A stretch of DNA of 64,000 nt from Kordia algicida OT-1 (GTDB lineage: Bacteria > Bacteroidota > Bacteroidia > Flavobacteriales > Flavobacteriaceae). A model generated the notes under the pieces. It was not told where the DNA came from, made no database searches, and saw nothing but the letters and a program-made list of their open reading frames with translations. Made by a program: the position numbers and the translations under genes. Shown here piece by piece: positions 46,958 through 56,031 of the stretch (position 1 is its first letter; the number at the start of each line of letters is the position of its first letter). The stretch spans positions 2,617,397 through 2,681,396 of the forward strand of contig NZ_DS544873.1 of assembly GCF_000154725.1 (NCBI RefSeq), written 5' to 3'.

Positions 46958-48289
46958 ATGTTTAATAATTTAAGTGAAAAGCTAGATAAAGCGATGCATG
47001 TTCTTAAAGGACATGGAAGTATAACGGAAGTAAATGTTGCAGAGACTTTAAAAGAAGTCCGTAGAGCCTTACTTGATGCCGATGTGAACTTTAAAATTGC
47101 AAAAGATTTTACAAAACGTGTAAAAGAAAAAGCTTTAGGACAAAACGTACTTACTACTTTACAGCCAGGACAGTTAATGGTAAAAATCGTAAAAGATGAA
47201 CTTACCGACTTAATGGGTGGTGACGCCGCAGGAATCAACTTGTCAGGGAAACCATCAATTATATTGATGTCTGGTTTGCAAGGTTCTGGTAAAACAACTT
47301 TTTCTGGAAAACTTGCCAATTATTTGAAGAATAAAAAAACAAAGAAACCTTTATTAGTTGCTTGTGATGTATATCGTCCGGCGGCAATCGATCAATTACA
47401 TGTTGTTGGAGATCAGATTAAGGTTGATGTGTATTCTGATAAAGGAAATAATGATCCTGTTGCCATTGCTCAAGCAGGAATTGCACACGCAAAACAAAAC
47501 GGACACAATGTAGTTATTATCGATACCGCAGGTCGTTTGGCAGTTGATGAAGCCATGATGACTGAAATTGCAAATATTCATAAAGCTATTGAGCCACAAG
47601 AAACCTTATTTGTGGTAGATTCTATGACTGGTCAGGATGCCGTGAATACAGCAAAAGCCTTTAATGATATCTTAAATTTTGACGGAGTTATTTTAACAAA
47701 GTTGGATGGTGATACACGTGGTGGAGCAGCGATTTCTATTAAATCGGTTGTAAACAAACCAATCAAATTTATTGGTACAGGTGAAAAGATGGAAGCAATT
47801 GATGTCTTTTATCCTTCACGTATGGCAGATCGTATTCTAGGAATGGGAGACGTTGTTTCGTTAGTAGAAAGAGCGCAAGAGCAATTTGATGAAGAAGAAG
47901 CAAGAAAGTTACAAAAGAAAATTGCAAAAAATCAGTTTGGTTTTGACGATTTCTTAAAGCAAATACAGCAAGTGAAAAAAATGGGGAACATGAAAGACTT
48001 AGTCGGCATGATTCCTGGAGCTTCCAAAGCCATGAAAGGAATGGAAATTGAAGACGACGCTTTTAAACATATTGAAGCGTTAATCCATTCTATGACTCCT
48101 GCAGAACGCTCAAAACCATCAATGATAAACGCCAGTCGTAAAAAGCGTATTGCTAAAGGTGCTGGACGTTCGGTACAAGAAATGAATCAATTGCTAAAGC
48201 AGTTCAACCAAATGAGCAAGATGATGAAAATGATGCAAGGTGGTGGCGGAAGAAAGCTGATGCAAATGATGAAAGGAATGGGACGCTAG
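46958..48289 (+). CDS. ffh: Signal recognition particle protein Ffh
   Basis: A 443-residue SRP54 homologue that binds signal peptides of nascent inner-membrane proteins with 4.5S RNA and docks at FtsY. The N domain spans ~1-90. The G domain has GLQGSGKTT (~106-114), DVYRPAAIDQL, DTAGRLAVDE and TKLDGDTRGGAA. The methionine-rich M domain (~300-443) ends MSKMMKMMQGGGGRKLMQMM and forms the signal-peptide groove. Length is normal. The next gene is a four-helix-bundle protein, then folD on the same strand. Confidence 0.98.
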   Translation: MFNNLSEKLDKAMHVLKGHGSITEVNVAETLKEVRRALLDADVNFKIAKDFTKRVKEKALGQNVLTTLQPGQLMVKIVKDELTDLMGGDAAGINLSGKPSIILMSGLQGSGKTTFSGKLANYLKNKKTKKPLLVACDVYRPAAIDQLHVVGDQIKVDVYSDKGNNDPVAIAQAGIAHAKQNGHNVVIIDTAGRLAVDEAMMTEIANIHKAIEPQETLFVVDSMTGQDAVNTAKAFNDILNFDGVILTKLDGDTRGGAAISIKSVVNKPIKFIGTGEKMEAIDVFYPSRMADRILGMGDVVSLVERAQEQFDEEEARKLQKKIAKNQFGFDDFLKQIQQVKKMGNMKDLVGMIPGASKAMKGMEIEDDAFKHIEALIHSMTPAERSKPSMINASRKKRIAKGAGRSVQEMNQLLKQFNQMSKMMKMMQGGGGRKLMQMMKGMGR

Positions 48290-48368
48290 TTTACTTAATA
48301 GTCTCAGTTTTTCAGTTGGCAGTTTTCGATATTACTTCTTTGGAAAAATATAAAATATTAGAAATAAA

Positions 48369-48737
48369 ATGGATTTTCAAAAGTTATTAGCATATCAAAA
48401 ATCGTATGATTTGGCAATGCAAATTTTTGAAATCAGCAAAAAGTTTCCAAAAGAAGAAGTGTATTCATTGACAGATCAAATAAGACGATCATCAAGGTCA
48501 ATAACTGTAAATATTGCTGAAGCTTACAGGAAACGTAAATATGTAAAACATTTTATAAGTAAGTTAACCGATGCAGACGCTGAAAATTCAGAAACGACTG
48601 TTTGGTTAAATTTTGCATTATCCTGTGAATACATTACATCATCAGAAGCAGAAAAATTAAAGATTTTAAGTGAAGAAGTAGGAAAGTTACTTAATTATAT
48701 GATGCGTTATCCTGATAAGTTTGGGGTAGTTATTTAA
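48369..48737 (+). CDS. Four-helix-bundle protein (23S rRNA IVS-type)
   Basis: A 122-residue all-helical protein of the family encoded within 23S rRNA intervening sequences and also found free in Bacteroidota genomes. Family marks are KLLAYQKSYDLAMQIFEIS at the start and YSLTDQIRRSSRSITVNIAE (~32-60), then AYRKRKYVKHFISKLTDADA and the ending EVGKLLNYMMRYP. Function is unknown; structures show a pentameric bundle. It sits between ffh and folD, a place where unrelated housekeeping genes meet, and is flanked by similar inverted sequences (48311-48327 and 48742-48765), which suggests arrival as a small cassette. Confidence 0.9.
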   Translation: MDFQKLLAYQKSYDLAMQIFEISKKFPKEEVYSLTDQIRRSSRSITVNIAEAYRKRKYVKHFISKLTDADAENSETTVWLNFALSCEYITSSEAEKLKILSEEVGKLLNYMMRYPDKFGVVI

Positions 48738-48794
48738 AACTGAAAACTGGCGACAGGCAACTGAATACTAAGCAACAACACAACACAACTATAC

Positions 48795-49673
48795 ATGATT
48801 TTATTAGATGGAAAAAAGGTATCAAATGATATCAAGGACGAAATAGCACAGGAAGTCCAAAAAATGAAAGATCGCGGAGAAAAAGTTCCGCATTTGGCTG
48901 CCGTTCTGGTTGGAGATGATGGTGCAAGTTTAACGTACGTTGGAAGTAAAGTTCGCGCCTGCGAACGTGTAGGGTTTGAATCTACATTGGTGCGTATGTC
49001 AAATACGACTTCAGAGCTTGAACTTTTAAAGAAAATTCACGAGTTGAATGATAACGATGATATTGACGGATTTATCATTCAATTACCATTACCACCACAA
49101 ATTAATACACAAAAAGTATTAATGGCTGTGCATCCAGACAAAGATGTTGATGGTTTCCACCCTGAAAACTTTGGAAAAATGGCATTAGACATGTCTACTT
49201 TTATTCCAGCAACACCTTTTGGAATTTTAGAACTCTTAGAACGTTATGACGTAGAAACCAAAGGTAAACACACTGTTGTGATAGGAAGAAGTCATATTGT
49301 TGGTAGACCGATGAGTATTTTAATGGGAAGACGTGGTTTTCCTGGAAACTCGACTGTTACGCTAACACACAGTCACACCAAAAACATTACACAAATTACG
49401 TGTCAGGCAGACATTATCATTACCGCATTGGGACAACCAAATTTCTTAAAAGCAGAAATGGTAAAAGATGATGCCGTTGTTATTGATGTCGGAATCACAC
49501 GTGTTCCCGATGAAACTAGAAAAAGAGGATATCGCATTACAGGTGATGTAGACTTTGAAAATGTAAGTAAAAAAACAAGTCATATTACACCAGTTCCTGG
49601 TGGAGTTGGACCGATGACTATTGCGATGTTACTAAAAAACACTTTATTGGCAAGAGAACGTCACAGAGTATAA
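48795..49673 (+). CDS. folD: FolD bifunctional methylenetetrahydrofolate dehydrogenase/cyclohydrolase
   Basis: A 292-residue cytoplasmic enzyme of one-carbon metabolism. It oxidises 5,10-methylene-THF to methenyl-THF with NADP and hydrolyses this to 10-formyl-THF. The catalytic Lys is in YVGSKVRACERVG (~53-65). The substrate motif is FIIQLPLPPQI, followed by DKDVDGFHPENFG. The NADP loop is VVIGRSHIVGRPMSILM (~159-175). The closing signature PVPGGVGPMTIAMLLKNT is intact. It is followed by a strong terminator. Confidence 0.98.
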   Translation: MILLDGKKVSNDIKDEIAQEVQKMKDRGEKVPHLAAVLVGDDGASLTYVGSKVRACERVGFESTLVRMSNTTSELELLKKIHELNDNDDIDGFIIQLPLPPQINTQKVLMAVHPDKDVDGFHPENFGKMALDMSTFIPATPFGILELLERYDVETKGKHTVVIGRSHIVGRPMSILMGRRGFPGNSTVTLTHSHTKNITQITCQADIIITALGQPNFLKAEMVKDDAVVIDVGITRVPDETRKRGYRITGDVDFENVSKKTSHITPVPGGVGPMTIAMLLKNTLLARERHRV

Positions 49674-49700
49674 AAATAGAAAATAGACTTTATCATATAC

Positions 49701-49733
49701 AAAAGCGATCTTTGGATAAGATCGCTTTTTTTT
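49701..49733 (+). terminator. Terminator after folD
   Basis: AAAAGCGATCT (49701-49711) pairs with AGATCGCTTTT (49719-49729), loop 7 nt, followed by T. Confidence 0.88.
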
Positions 49734-49878
49734 GTGAGCAGATTTCTCTCGTTTTACAAAATCAACTGATTTACAATGAGTTAAAACATCGAATATTCAG
49801 GGCGATAATAGAATAAAATAGATAAATAGCGAGAAAATATGTATGTTTAAGTAAGTAATTAACCAAAAAACTTTACAA

Positions 49879-50445
49879 ATGAAAACAACAAAAAAAGCTA
49901 GCTTACTACTCGTCTTGTGTCTCTTATTTTTATATTCATGTGAAAATAAAGAAAATAAGCAATCTGACAACAAAGCGAAAACGGAATCATCAACTGACAC
50001 CGAAATGGACACTAAAAAAAGTGCAAAAAAGGAACAAGAAATGATTGTCGCAAAGATGGATAAAGGCAAAATTGTATTAACAAACAAAAAGGAAGTTGTC
50101 TCAATGTTAGAAAAGAAAATGACGGCTGACCAAGTTTCCAGAATGGATATGAGTTCCTTGAAAATTGATGTCAGCAAAGCTACAGATAATGAAAAGATTG
50201 AAGTTGTGCAACTCATTATATCAAGCAAAGACAAAACGGAAAAAACTGCTTATTTATTGAAGCGTAGAGCAAATGGATATGATGTTTCCGCAACAGCGAC
50301 TACTGTAAGTTGTAAAGGTTGTGCTACAGGATGTAATCCAAAACGAGCTGTTGATGGTACAGGATATTGTACAGCTTGCCACGCAGCCGATGGTAAATGT
50401 GAAAAAACAGAAACACTACAAGCAACGGCAGGAATCGAGAAATAA
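49879..50445 (+). CDS. Lipoprotein with C-terminal Cys-rich cluster
   Basis: A 188-residue lipoprotein: signal sequence and lipobox LYSC (Cys21), then a Lys/Glu/Ser/Asp-rich linker (~22-55). A small folded domain follows (~56-140). The C-terminal cluster has Cys145-x2-Cys148-x3-Cys152 and Cys164-x2-Cys167-His168-x5-Cys174. The CTACH piece has the shape of a c-type haem site, but the six cysteines close together fit a metal or disulfide knot equally well. No assigned family. It is a single-gene unit, with terminators on both sides. Confidence 0.78.
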   Translation: MKTTKKASLLLVLCLLFLYSCENKENKQSDNKAKTESSTDTEMDTKKSAKKEQEMIVAKMDKGKIVLTNKKEVVSMLEKKMTADQVSRMDMSSLKIDVSKATDNEKIEVVQLIISSKDKTEKTAYLLKRRANGYDVSATATTVSCKGCATGCNPKRAVDGTGYCTACHAADGKCEKTETLQATAGIEK

Positions 50446-50464
50446 ATGACTAAAATCAAATTCT

Positions 50465-50502
50465 AAAAGCTGAAAATCTACGGTAGATTTTCAGCTTTTT
50501 TT
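50465..50502 (+). terminator. Terminator after Cys-rich lipoprotein gene
   Basis: AAAAGCTGAAAATCT (50465-50479) pairs with AGATTTTCAGCTTTT (50485-50499), a 15-bp stem with a 5-nt loop and trailing T. Confidence 0.9.
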
Positions 50503-50580
50503 GTTTACGTTTTTATGAGACATAATTTTACTACTTTTACCAAACACCTAAAATCTAACACCCAACACAAAACACCAAAA

Positions 50581-51018
50581 ATGAAAACCTCTGAACCACC
50601 AGTAATCGTTTCACAAAATTTTACACAATCTGTTGAAACGGTATGGAATGCTATCACAGAAGTTTCACAAATGCGCCAATGGTTTTTTGATACTATTCCC
50701 GATTTTAAAGCTGAAGTTGGTTTTCAGACGCAGTTTAATGTCAAAGCGCCTTCACGAGATTTTATGCATTTGTGGGAAATCACAGAAGTCATTCCGCAAC
50801 AAAAAATTGTTTTCAACTGGAAATATGAAAATTACGTAGGTGATTCATTTGTTACGTTTCAACTCCTTCCACAAAATGGAGAAACACAACTTACATTAAC
50901 CACAAAAGTTATTGAAGACTTTTCTGATGAAATTCCAGAGTTTAAGCGAGAAAGTTGTGTTGCTGGCTGGAATTATTTTATCAAACAACAACTGTTCGAG
51001 TTTTTAAATAATTTGTAA
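50581..51018 (+). CDS. SRPBCC (AHSA1-type) domain protein
   Basis: A ~145-residue cytoplasmic START-like protein. I chose ATG 50581 (MKTSEPPVIVSQNF) rather than the ATG at 50515, whose extra 22 residues are low-complexity and precede the domain. The fold is recognisable from FTQSVETVWNAITEVSQMRQWFF (shown across two helices), then HLWEITEVIPQQKIVFNWKY and the helix GWNYFIKQQLFEFLNNL. SRPBCC proteins bind hydrophobic ligands or act as Hsp90 co-chaperones; the ligand here is unknown. The stop codon TAA overlaps the next ATG by one base (TAATG), so the two are coupled. Confidence 0.85.
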   Translation: MKTSEPPVIVSQNFTQSVETVWNAITEVSQMRQWFFDTIPDFKAEVGFQTQFNVKAPSRDFMHLWEITEVIPQQKIVFNWKYENYVGDSFVTFQLLPQNGETQLTLTTKVIEDFSDEIPEFKRESCVAGWNYFIKQQLFEFLNNL

Positions 51019-51869
51019 TGAGACAAGAAATATCTGTAAATAAAGCAATTAAAAGAGGACATTTAATGGTAAATGTTCCCGTGACGATTACACTTATTGG
51101 CTGTCCTGCACTTGCATTTTACCTTTCCAAACAAAACTTAATTCCTAGTTGGGGAATTGCTGTTGGTTTCGTCATTGGATTCTTAGTTGCTTGGTTAATT
51201 TGGAGTTACATGATTACCAAATGGAGAATTTGGGCATTTGAAAATGTTCGAAATGTACATGAATTAAAGAAAAGAGCTGTTCAAGAAAAACTAATTTGGG
51301 AAGATGGAAGCATGTTTGAAAAAACTGAAATTAGAAACTGGGAAGACAAACAAAAGTTAAAAAAGCTTGAAAGGAAATTTGAAAAAGAAGATGTATATCG
51401 TGAAGATCACAATTTGCCTCCCAAAACAGAAATTTACTATTCCAAAACACATAATTATGTAGAACTAAGTGTATCACTTCTATTAATTGGTGTTGGTAGT
51501 TTTTTATTATTTGGTAGCGCTGAAAATAGTCCCTTTTATGGCGGCGCATTATTTGCTTTTGGTTTGTACAGTTTGGTAAAGTATTTGATAAAAGTTTCCA
51601 ATACAAAACCACATATTATCATAGATGCTAATGGAATTCAAACAAAAAATGTAGCTTTTAAAGACTGGTCAGTGATCTCAGAAGAAGAAGTGCTGCAAGA
51701 AGGTTATGGAAATACTTCTAAATCCTTTTTAGGATATTGCTATCATCATGGTAATGAACACGATTATTTTTATGAGAAAATAGAAATTAACGAGCTAAAT
51801 GTAGATACACAAATGTTAGAAAATATCTTAAGAACGTATAGAATTAGATACACCAAAAACAAAAAATAA
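51018..51869 (+). CDS. Membrane protein of unknown function
   Basis: A 283-residue inner-membrane protein. Two N-terminal hydrophobic segments (~20-35 VPVTITLIGCPALAFYL; ~44-63 WGIAVGFVIGFLVAWLIWSY) are followed by a charged cytoplasmic stretch (~70-145, KLKKLERKFEKEDVYRED). Two more segments lie at ~150-165 (LSVSLLLIGVGSFLLFG) and ~171-188. The C-terminal domain (~195-283) is soluble. No family recognised. Its start overlaps the SRPBCC stop codon, so the two proteins probably work in one unit. Confidence 0.72.
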   Translation: MRQEISVNKAIKRGHLMVNVPVTITLIGCPALAFYLSKQNLIPSWGIAVGFVIGFLVAWLIWSYMITKWRIWAFENVRNVHELKKRAVQEKLIWEDGSMFEKTEIRNWEDKQKLKKLERKFEKEDVYREDHNLPPKTEIYYSKTHNYVELSVSLLLIGVGSFLLFGSAENSPFYGGALFAFGLYSLVKYLIKVSNTKPHIIIDANGIQTKNVAFKDWSVISEEEVLQEGYGNTSKSFLGYCYHHGNEHDYFYEKIEINELNVDTQMLENILRTYRIRYTKNKK

Positions 51870-51933
51870 TATGGTGATTTTCTTTAGATTTAATCTATTT
51901 TTGACTTAGAGGAATCGAAGTTTTTTGAAATCC

Positions 51934-51941
51934 TATCTTTG
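51934..51941 (+). promoter_or_regulatory. Promoter -7 box TATCTTTG for DUF2914 gene
   Basis: TATCTTTG fits TAnnTTTG and lies 16 bp before the ATG at 51958. A TTG at 51901-51903 is the only upstream candidate for a -33 element and is spaced too far. Confidence 0.5.
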
Positions 51942-51957
51942 AACTCTATCAATTCAT

Positions 51958-53076
51958 ATGAAAAGAACGCTAGTCAAATTTCGAAATAGTAAATTCAGAA
52001 GATTCATCAGAAGACATGAAAAATATGCACCGATTTTATTTTTTATCGGTGGTTTTATTTTTGATTCTTTAACGTTAGGCAGAATTGACAGAATGTACGA
52101 TTTAGTCGTACTCACTTCACACATGACCTTACTAACAATCACGCTTTATCTTTTTAATCTGGCAGATGATGGCAAATGGAAAAACACCTTTTTAGAAAGA
52201 TACGAAGAATACTTTCCACTCGTAATTCAGTTCTTTTTTGGCGGACTTTCCAGCGCCTATGTTATTTATTTTTCAAGAAGTGTTTCGCTTTCCAAAACAG
52301 CTGCTTTTTTTATAATTCTGGTCTTGCTTTTGCTTGCTAATGAATTTCTAAAGAAAAGAATTTCCAATAAAAACCTACAATTCGGAACATATTACTTTAT
52401 CAGTTTTATATTCTTTGTCTTTATGATTCCCGTGATTATCAAGGAAATGGATACTTCTATCTTTATAGCTTCAGGAATTGTAAGTACGGTGCTAACGCTA
52501 ACGCTAATCTTAACGATTTATATTTCAAGTCCAACCACAAGAGCCGAAGTTCAACTAGGAAAACTATTTGGTATTATTGCTGCAATTTACATCTGTATCA
52601 ATACTTTATACTATTTCAGAATGATTCCGCCTGTACCGCTTGCGTTGGCAGAAGGAATGGTAGCCCACAATATTACCAAACAAAATAGCAATTATATAGT
52701 TACTTACGAAGCTGATGCTTGGTATATTTTTTGGCGAACGCACAAAGTAAAATTCTACCATCACGTAAACGAAAAAGTATATGTATATTCTTCCATATTT
52801 GCACCAACGGATTTAAACAAAGAAGTTTCGCACCGTTGGAGTTATTACAATCCTGAAGAAGAAATTTGGGAAGTAACAGACGAAATGAGTTATGAAATCA
52901 CTGGCGGACGTGACGAAGGTTACCGCGGATTTACCTACAAAGAAAATATCATTAGTGGAAAGTGGAGAGTTGATGTCGTTACCAAAGAAGAATCACTATT
53001 ACTTGGAGTCATTGAATTTGAAATCATTTCTGAAGCTCCTAAAAAACCACCAAAACTTGTCACTAAGAAATTCTAG
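51958..53076 (+). CDS. DUF2914 membrane protein
   Basis: A 372-residue protein. The first ~230 residues hold about six hydrophobic segments (APILFFIGGFIFDSLTL, VVLTSHMTLLTITLYLF, FPLVIQFFFGGLSSAYVIYF, AAFFIILVLLLLANEF, YYFISFIFFVFMIPVII, FGIIAAIYICINTLYYF). The C-terminal ~130 residues form the DUF2914 domain: WYIFWRTHKVKFYHHVNEKV, VSHRWSYYNPEEEIWEVTDE, GGRDEGYRGFTYKENI and GKWRVDVVTKEESLLLGVIE, ending FEII. Function of the family unknown; the soluble domain is probably periplasmic. Confidence 0.86.
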   Translation: MKRTLVKFRNSKFRRFIRRHEKYAPILFFIGGFIFDSLTLGRIDRMYDLVVLTSHMTLLTITLYLFNLADDGKWKNTFLERYEEYFPLVIQFFFGGLSSAYVIYFSRSVSLSKTAAFFIILVLLLLANEFLKKRISNKNLQFGTYYFISFIFFVFMIPVIIKEMDTSIFIASGIVSTVLTLTLILTIYISSPTTRAEVQLGKLFGIIAAIYICINTLYYFRMIPPVPLALAEGMVAHNITKQNSNYIVTYEADAWYIFWRTHKVKFYHHVNEKVYVYSSIFAPTDLNKEVSHRWSYYNPEEEIWEVTDEMSYEITGGRDEGYRGFTYKENIISGKWRVDVVTKEESLLLGVIEFEIISEAPKKPPKLVTKKF

Positions 53077-53190
53077 ATTTTATATTATTTTAATTTTTGA
53101 AATTAGAGGAATGAAACCCAGTTTCTTAGAAAAATTTATCAATACAGTAGAAACAACTTCCATAATACTCAAAAGAAGTAAACACAATAA

Positions 53191-53230
53191 AAAAGCCGAA
53201 CAATATTCTCTCGATTATTATTCGGCTTTT
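53191..53230 (-). terminator. Terminator between DUF2914 gene and TonB receptor gene
   Basis: AAAAGCCGAA (53191-53200) pairs with TTCGGCTTTT (53221-53230). It lies between convergent genes and can serve both. The core GCCGAACAAT recurs in the terminators at 57057 and 60768. Confidence 0.75.
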
Positions 53231-53252
53231 ATAATTAAAGTTTATATCAATT

Positions 53253-55961
53253 TTATAATGTATACACAAATCTAAAAGTAATAAATCGTGGTTGAATAAA
53301 CGTTTCCTGACTAAACACCGAAATGTTATTGGCGCTGTTTCGTACTTGCGCATCAATGTTTAACAAGTTAGTTGCTTTAATTTCATATTCCCATTTGGCA
53401 TCTCTATTTTTTCTATACGAAAGTGTTGCATTCCATGTTTGGAACGATTGCGAATTTCCATTTCCTAAATCTTGATTTGTATATGTATAATCTGTTCGGA
53501 ATGTAATGCGTTTCCAAATGTAAGCATCAAAATCAAACGTAGTGGCATTTGTCACAAACTGAGTATCTCGTCCTCCTTGTTGATTGTCGGTAACACTATA
53601 GCTATGGCGTAATCGAACGTTCGGAGCAATTTTAAAATTGGTGCGAATCTCAGGAACATAGGTTTGCGTAAATCCTTCATTTATAGAACGTCGTTGCTGA
53701 ATAAACTGATTGATTTTACTATAGTTAAATCTCCCAAAAATGCTCGCTCTTACTTTTCCAAACGTACGTTGCACACGTCCAACAACGCTTACATTTTCAT
53801 CAGCAAAACTAGAATTAAAGAATGTTCCTGTTCTAATCACACTTTCAAAGTTTGTCAAGCCACGAATTTGGTCAATGTTACTTGAATACGAAGCTCTCGC
53901 AAATACATTTGTATAGTTAAAAAGGTTGAAACTTGTATAAATTAAACTCACATTGTGCGACAACGCATTCTCCAATGTTGGTTCTCCAAATTGGTAACTA
54001 TTAAAGTTGTTCATCACCAAACCTTCAGCCAAACGTGTCACGTCAGTAAACTGATTGCGCATTTGGTAGCGTAACGTTAAGGCTTCACTCTTTTTAAACT
54101 GAATTCGCGTTTCAAAATCAGGCAAAATTCTAAAGAAATTATCATCGTATTCTACACCAAACTGACTGTTTTTATTTCCATACGCATGCACTGAAAAACC
54201 TGGTGTAAACGTAAACTTTCCACTTTTTAAACGATAATGAAATCCTAAGTAGATGTCACTAAAGTTATATTCAATATCATTCGTTGCACGTCCATCATTA
54301 AAACTTGGTGTAGGATTTAAAGTCAATCCTGGTCCTAAAAATTGAAATAAGTTTGAATTGAATTGCTGATTACTCAAAATTGTACCAAACGTAATGTTGA
54401 TGTTACTTCGCGCATTCAAAATATTATAATAATCCAATTTCGCATCAAATTGATTCGATTTGATACGTCTGTTTTGCCCAAGATTGTATTGCTCTGTCGT
54501 TGTATCCAAACCTAAAGCCTGTGCAGTAGTATCAAACGCACTATCGTCTTCGTTATCTAAAATTGCGTTGTAAAAAGGATCTTCATTTTTAATTAAATGC
54601 TGCGCTTCGAGTGCAAAAATATTATTCTCGTTGAGTGTGTAATAATAATTTAAATTTTGATTGAAACTGTATGGAGTCACCTCATCTATTTGGTTTGTTG
54701 TTCCAATAACTGATGAAAATGCACCTTGATTTTGCGTGTCGTTGGAAACACGACCAATCACGTCATAATCCAATTGATTGTTGAAATTCGGCTGATACGA
54801 AGCACTTAATTTTGCCACAACTTGGTCAGAACGCTCTCTGCTTCGTTGTTCGGTTGCTTCATCAGGAATGCCTAATTCTGGATCGGTATATTGTACCAAA
54901 CTTGATTCTCTTGATAAAATTCGGCTACTACTGTAGATTAAAAATCCGCTTAAATCCAAGGCTTTATTTGGTGAATAACTAAAGTTTCCAGTGGCAAGTT
55001 TGCTTTCTATTTCTAAGGCATTGTTTTGATTCGTCAAAAAGTTCAACCCATTATCTCCAAGATTAATGTTGGTTCCACTACTTCTGCTTGGCGCACGAAA
55101 ACCTCCTGTAAAACCTCGAATATCACGTCGCGACAACGCAACTTCTCCAATATTATTTACATCTCCAATAAAATTGATGCTATACTTCGGACTGTAATAG
55201 AATAGTTTGGGTTGAAATAAATAGAGTTCATTATCTGGCGAAGAACCACTTCCTGCCGTAATATTTCCAAACCAAAAGTTTTCCTTTCCTTCTTTTAATT
55301 TAATATTTATGGCAACATTATCCTGATTATTCGTGACGCTTCGCAACTGTCCAACTTCCGAATAGTTACGCAATACCTGAATTTTATCTACTGCTTTTGA
55401 AGGAATATTTTTTGTGGCTAATTTGGTATCTCCATCAAAAAAATCTTTTCCGTTTACCATCAATTTATTCACAACTTTCCCTTCTACTTCTACTTGACCA
55501 TCTTCGTTGATTTCTACGCCAGGCAATTTTTCCAGCACATCTTCTAGCTTCCGCTCAGTTCCGTTTTTAAAAGAATCTGCATTGTAAACAAGTGTATCAC
55601 CTTTAATCGTCACAGGCATCTCGTAAGTCAACTCAACAGCTTCGAGCGAGTTGCTTTTGTTCATGATAAAATCTTTGGTAATATCAACTTCTTTTGAGGA
55701 AAGTTCTTCTTCTACATTTTTTAAACCAATGTAACTTACTTGAATTTTATAAGTCGTGTTTTTGGTTAATTTAAGTCTGTATTTTCCAAACTTATCCGTA
55801 ATTCCGTAAGATTCTAGGGTATTTGTTTGTTTGTTTAAAGCAATAACGTTTGCTAATTCTAGTGGTTTGTTAAGGCTATCTTTTACAACTCCTTCCATTT
55901 TAATTTGTGCAAAAGCGAAGTTTGCTGCAAACAATAGGAAAATACAAAGTATTTGTTTCAT
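53253..55961 (-). CDS. TonB-dependent outer-membrane receptor with carboxypeptidase-regulatory N-domain
   Basis: A 902-residue outer-membrane protein. Signal peptide KQILCIFLLFAANFAFAQ. The N-terminal CarboxypepD_reg-like domain (~20-105) has EGVVKDSLNKPLELANVIAL and YGITDKFGKYRLKL. The plug (~125-210) has LEDVLEKLPGVEINEDGQVE and LMVNGKDFFDGDTKLATKNI, and the barrel ends FRFVYTL. The plug lacks the usual TonB box region, as in the outer-membrane beta-barrel group (OMP_b-brl_3) common in Bacteroidota. Encoded 70 bp after the GLPGLI gene on the same strand; these two families are often neighbours, and the pair may import or export a metal or peptide (inference). Confidence 0.88.
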   Translation of the reverse strand: MKQILCIFLLFAANFAFAQIKMEGVVKDSLNKPLELANVIALNKQTNTLESYGITDKFGKYRLKLTKNTTYKIQVSYIGLKNVEEELSSKEVDITKDFIMNKSNSLEAVELTYEMPVTIKGDTLVYNADSFKNGTERKLEDVLEKLPGVEINEDGQVEVEGKVVNKLMVNGKDFFDGDTKLATKNIPSKAVDKIQVLRNYSEVGQLRSVTNNQDNVAINIKLKEGKENFWFGNITAGSGSSPDNELYLFQPKLFYYSPKYSINFIGDVNNIGEVALSRRDIRGFTGGFRAPSRSSGTNINLGDNGLNFLTNQNNALEIESKLATGNFSYSPNKALDLSGFLIYSSSRILSRESSLVQYTDPELGIPDEATEQRSRERSDQVVAKLSASYQPNFNNQLDYDVIGRVSNDTQNQGAFSSVIGTTNQIDEVTPYSFNQNLNYYYTLNENNIFALEAQHLIKNEDPFYNAILDNEDDSAFDTTAQALGLDTTTEQYNLGQNRRIKSNQFDAKLDYYNILNARSNINITFGTILSNQQFNSNLFQFLGPGLTLNPTPSFNDGRATNDIEYNFSDIYLGFHYRLKSGKFTFTPGFSVHAYGNKNSQFGVEYDDNFFRILPDFETRIQFKKSEALTLRYQMRNQFTDVTRLAEGLVMNNFNSYQFGEPTLENALSHNVSLIYTSFNLFNYTNVFARASYSSNIDQIRGLTNFESVIRTGTFFNSSFADENVSVVGRVQRTFGKVRASIFGRFNYSKINQFIQQRRSINEGFTQTYVPEIRTNFKIAPNVRLRHSYSVTDNQQGGRDTQFVTNATTFDFDAYIWKRITFRTDYTYTNQDLGNGNSQSFQTWNATLSYRKNRDAKWEYEIKATNLLNIDAQVRNSANNISVFSQETFIQPRFITFRFVYTL

Positions 55962-56031
55962 CAGTGTGTTTTAGTTAGTTTTTTATTTAGACTAGAATTT
56001 AAGATAAAAGTTTAATACTAAACTAAAAAAC

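Noticed and set aside
50310-50401. Calling the CTACH lipoprotein a c-type cytochrome
   Set aside because: Only one CxxCH, crowded with four other cysteines and no distal ligand pattern; a metal or disulfide cluster is equally likely.
53111-53275. A 54-codon plus-strand ORF (MKPSFLEKF...)
   Set aside because: It runs through the terminator hairpin at 53191-53230 and into the 3' end of the TonB receptor gene; no coding signal of its own.
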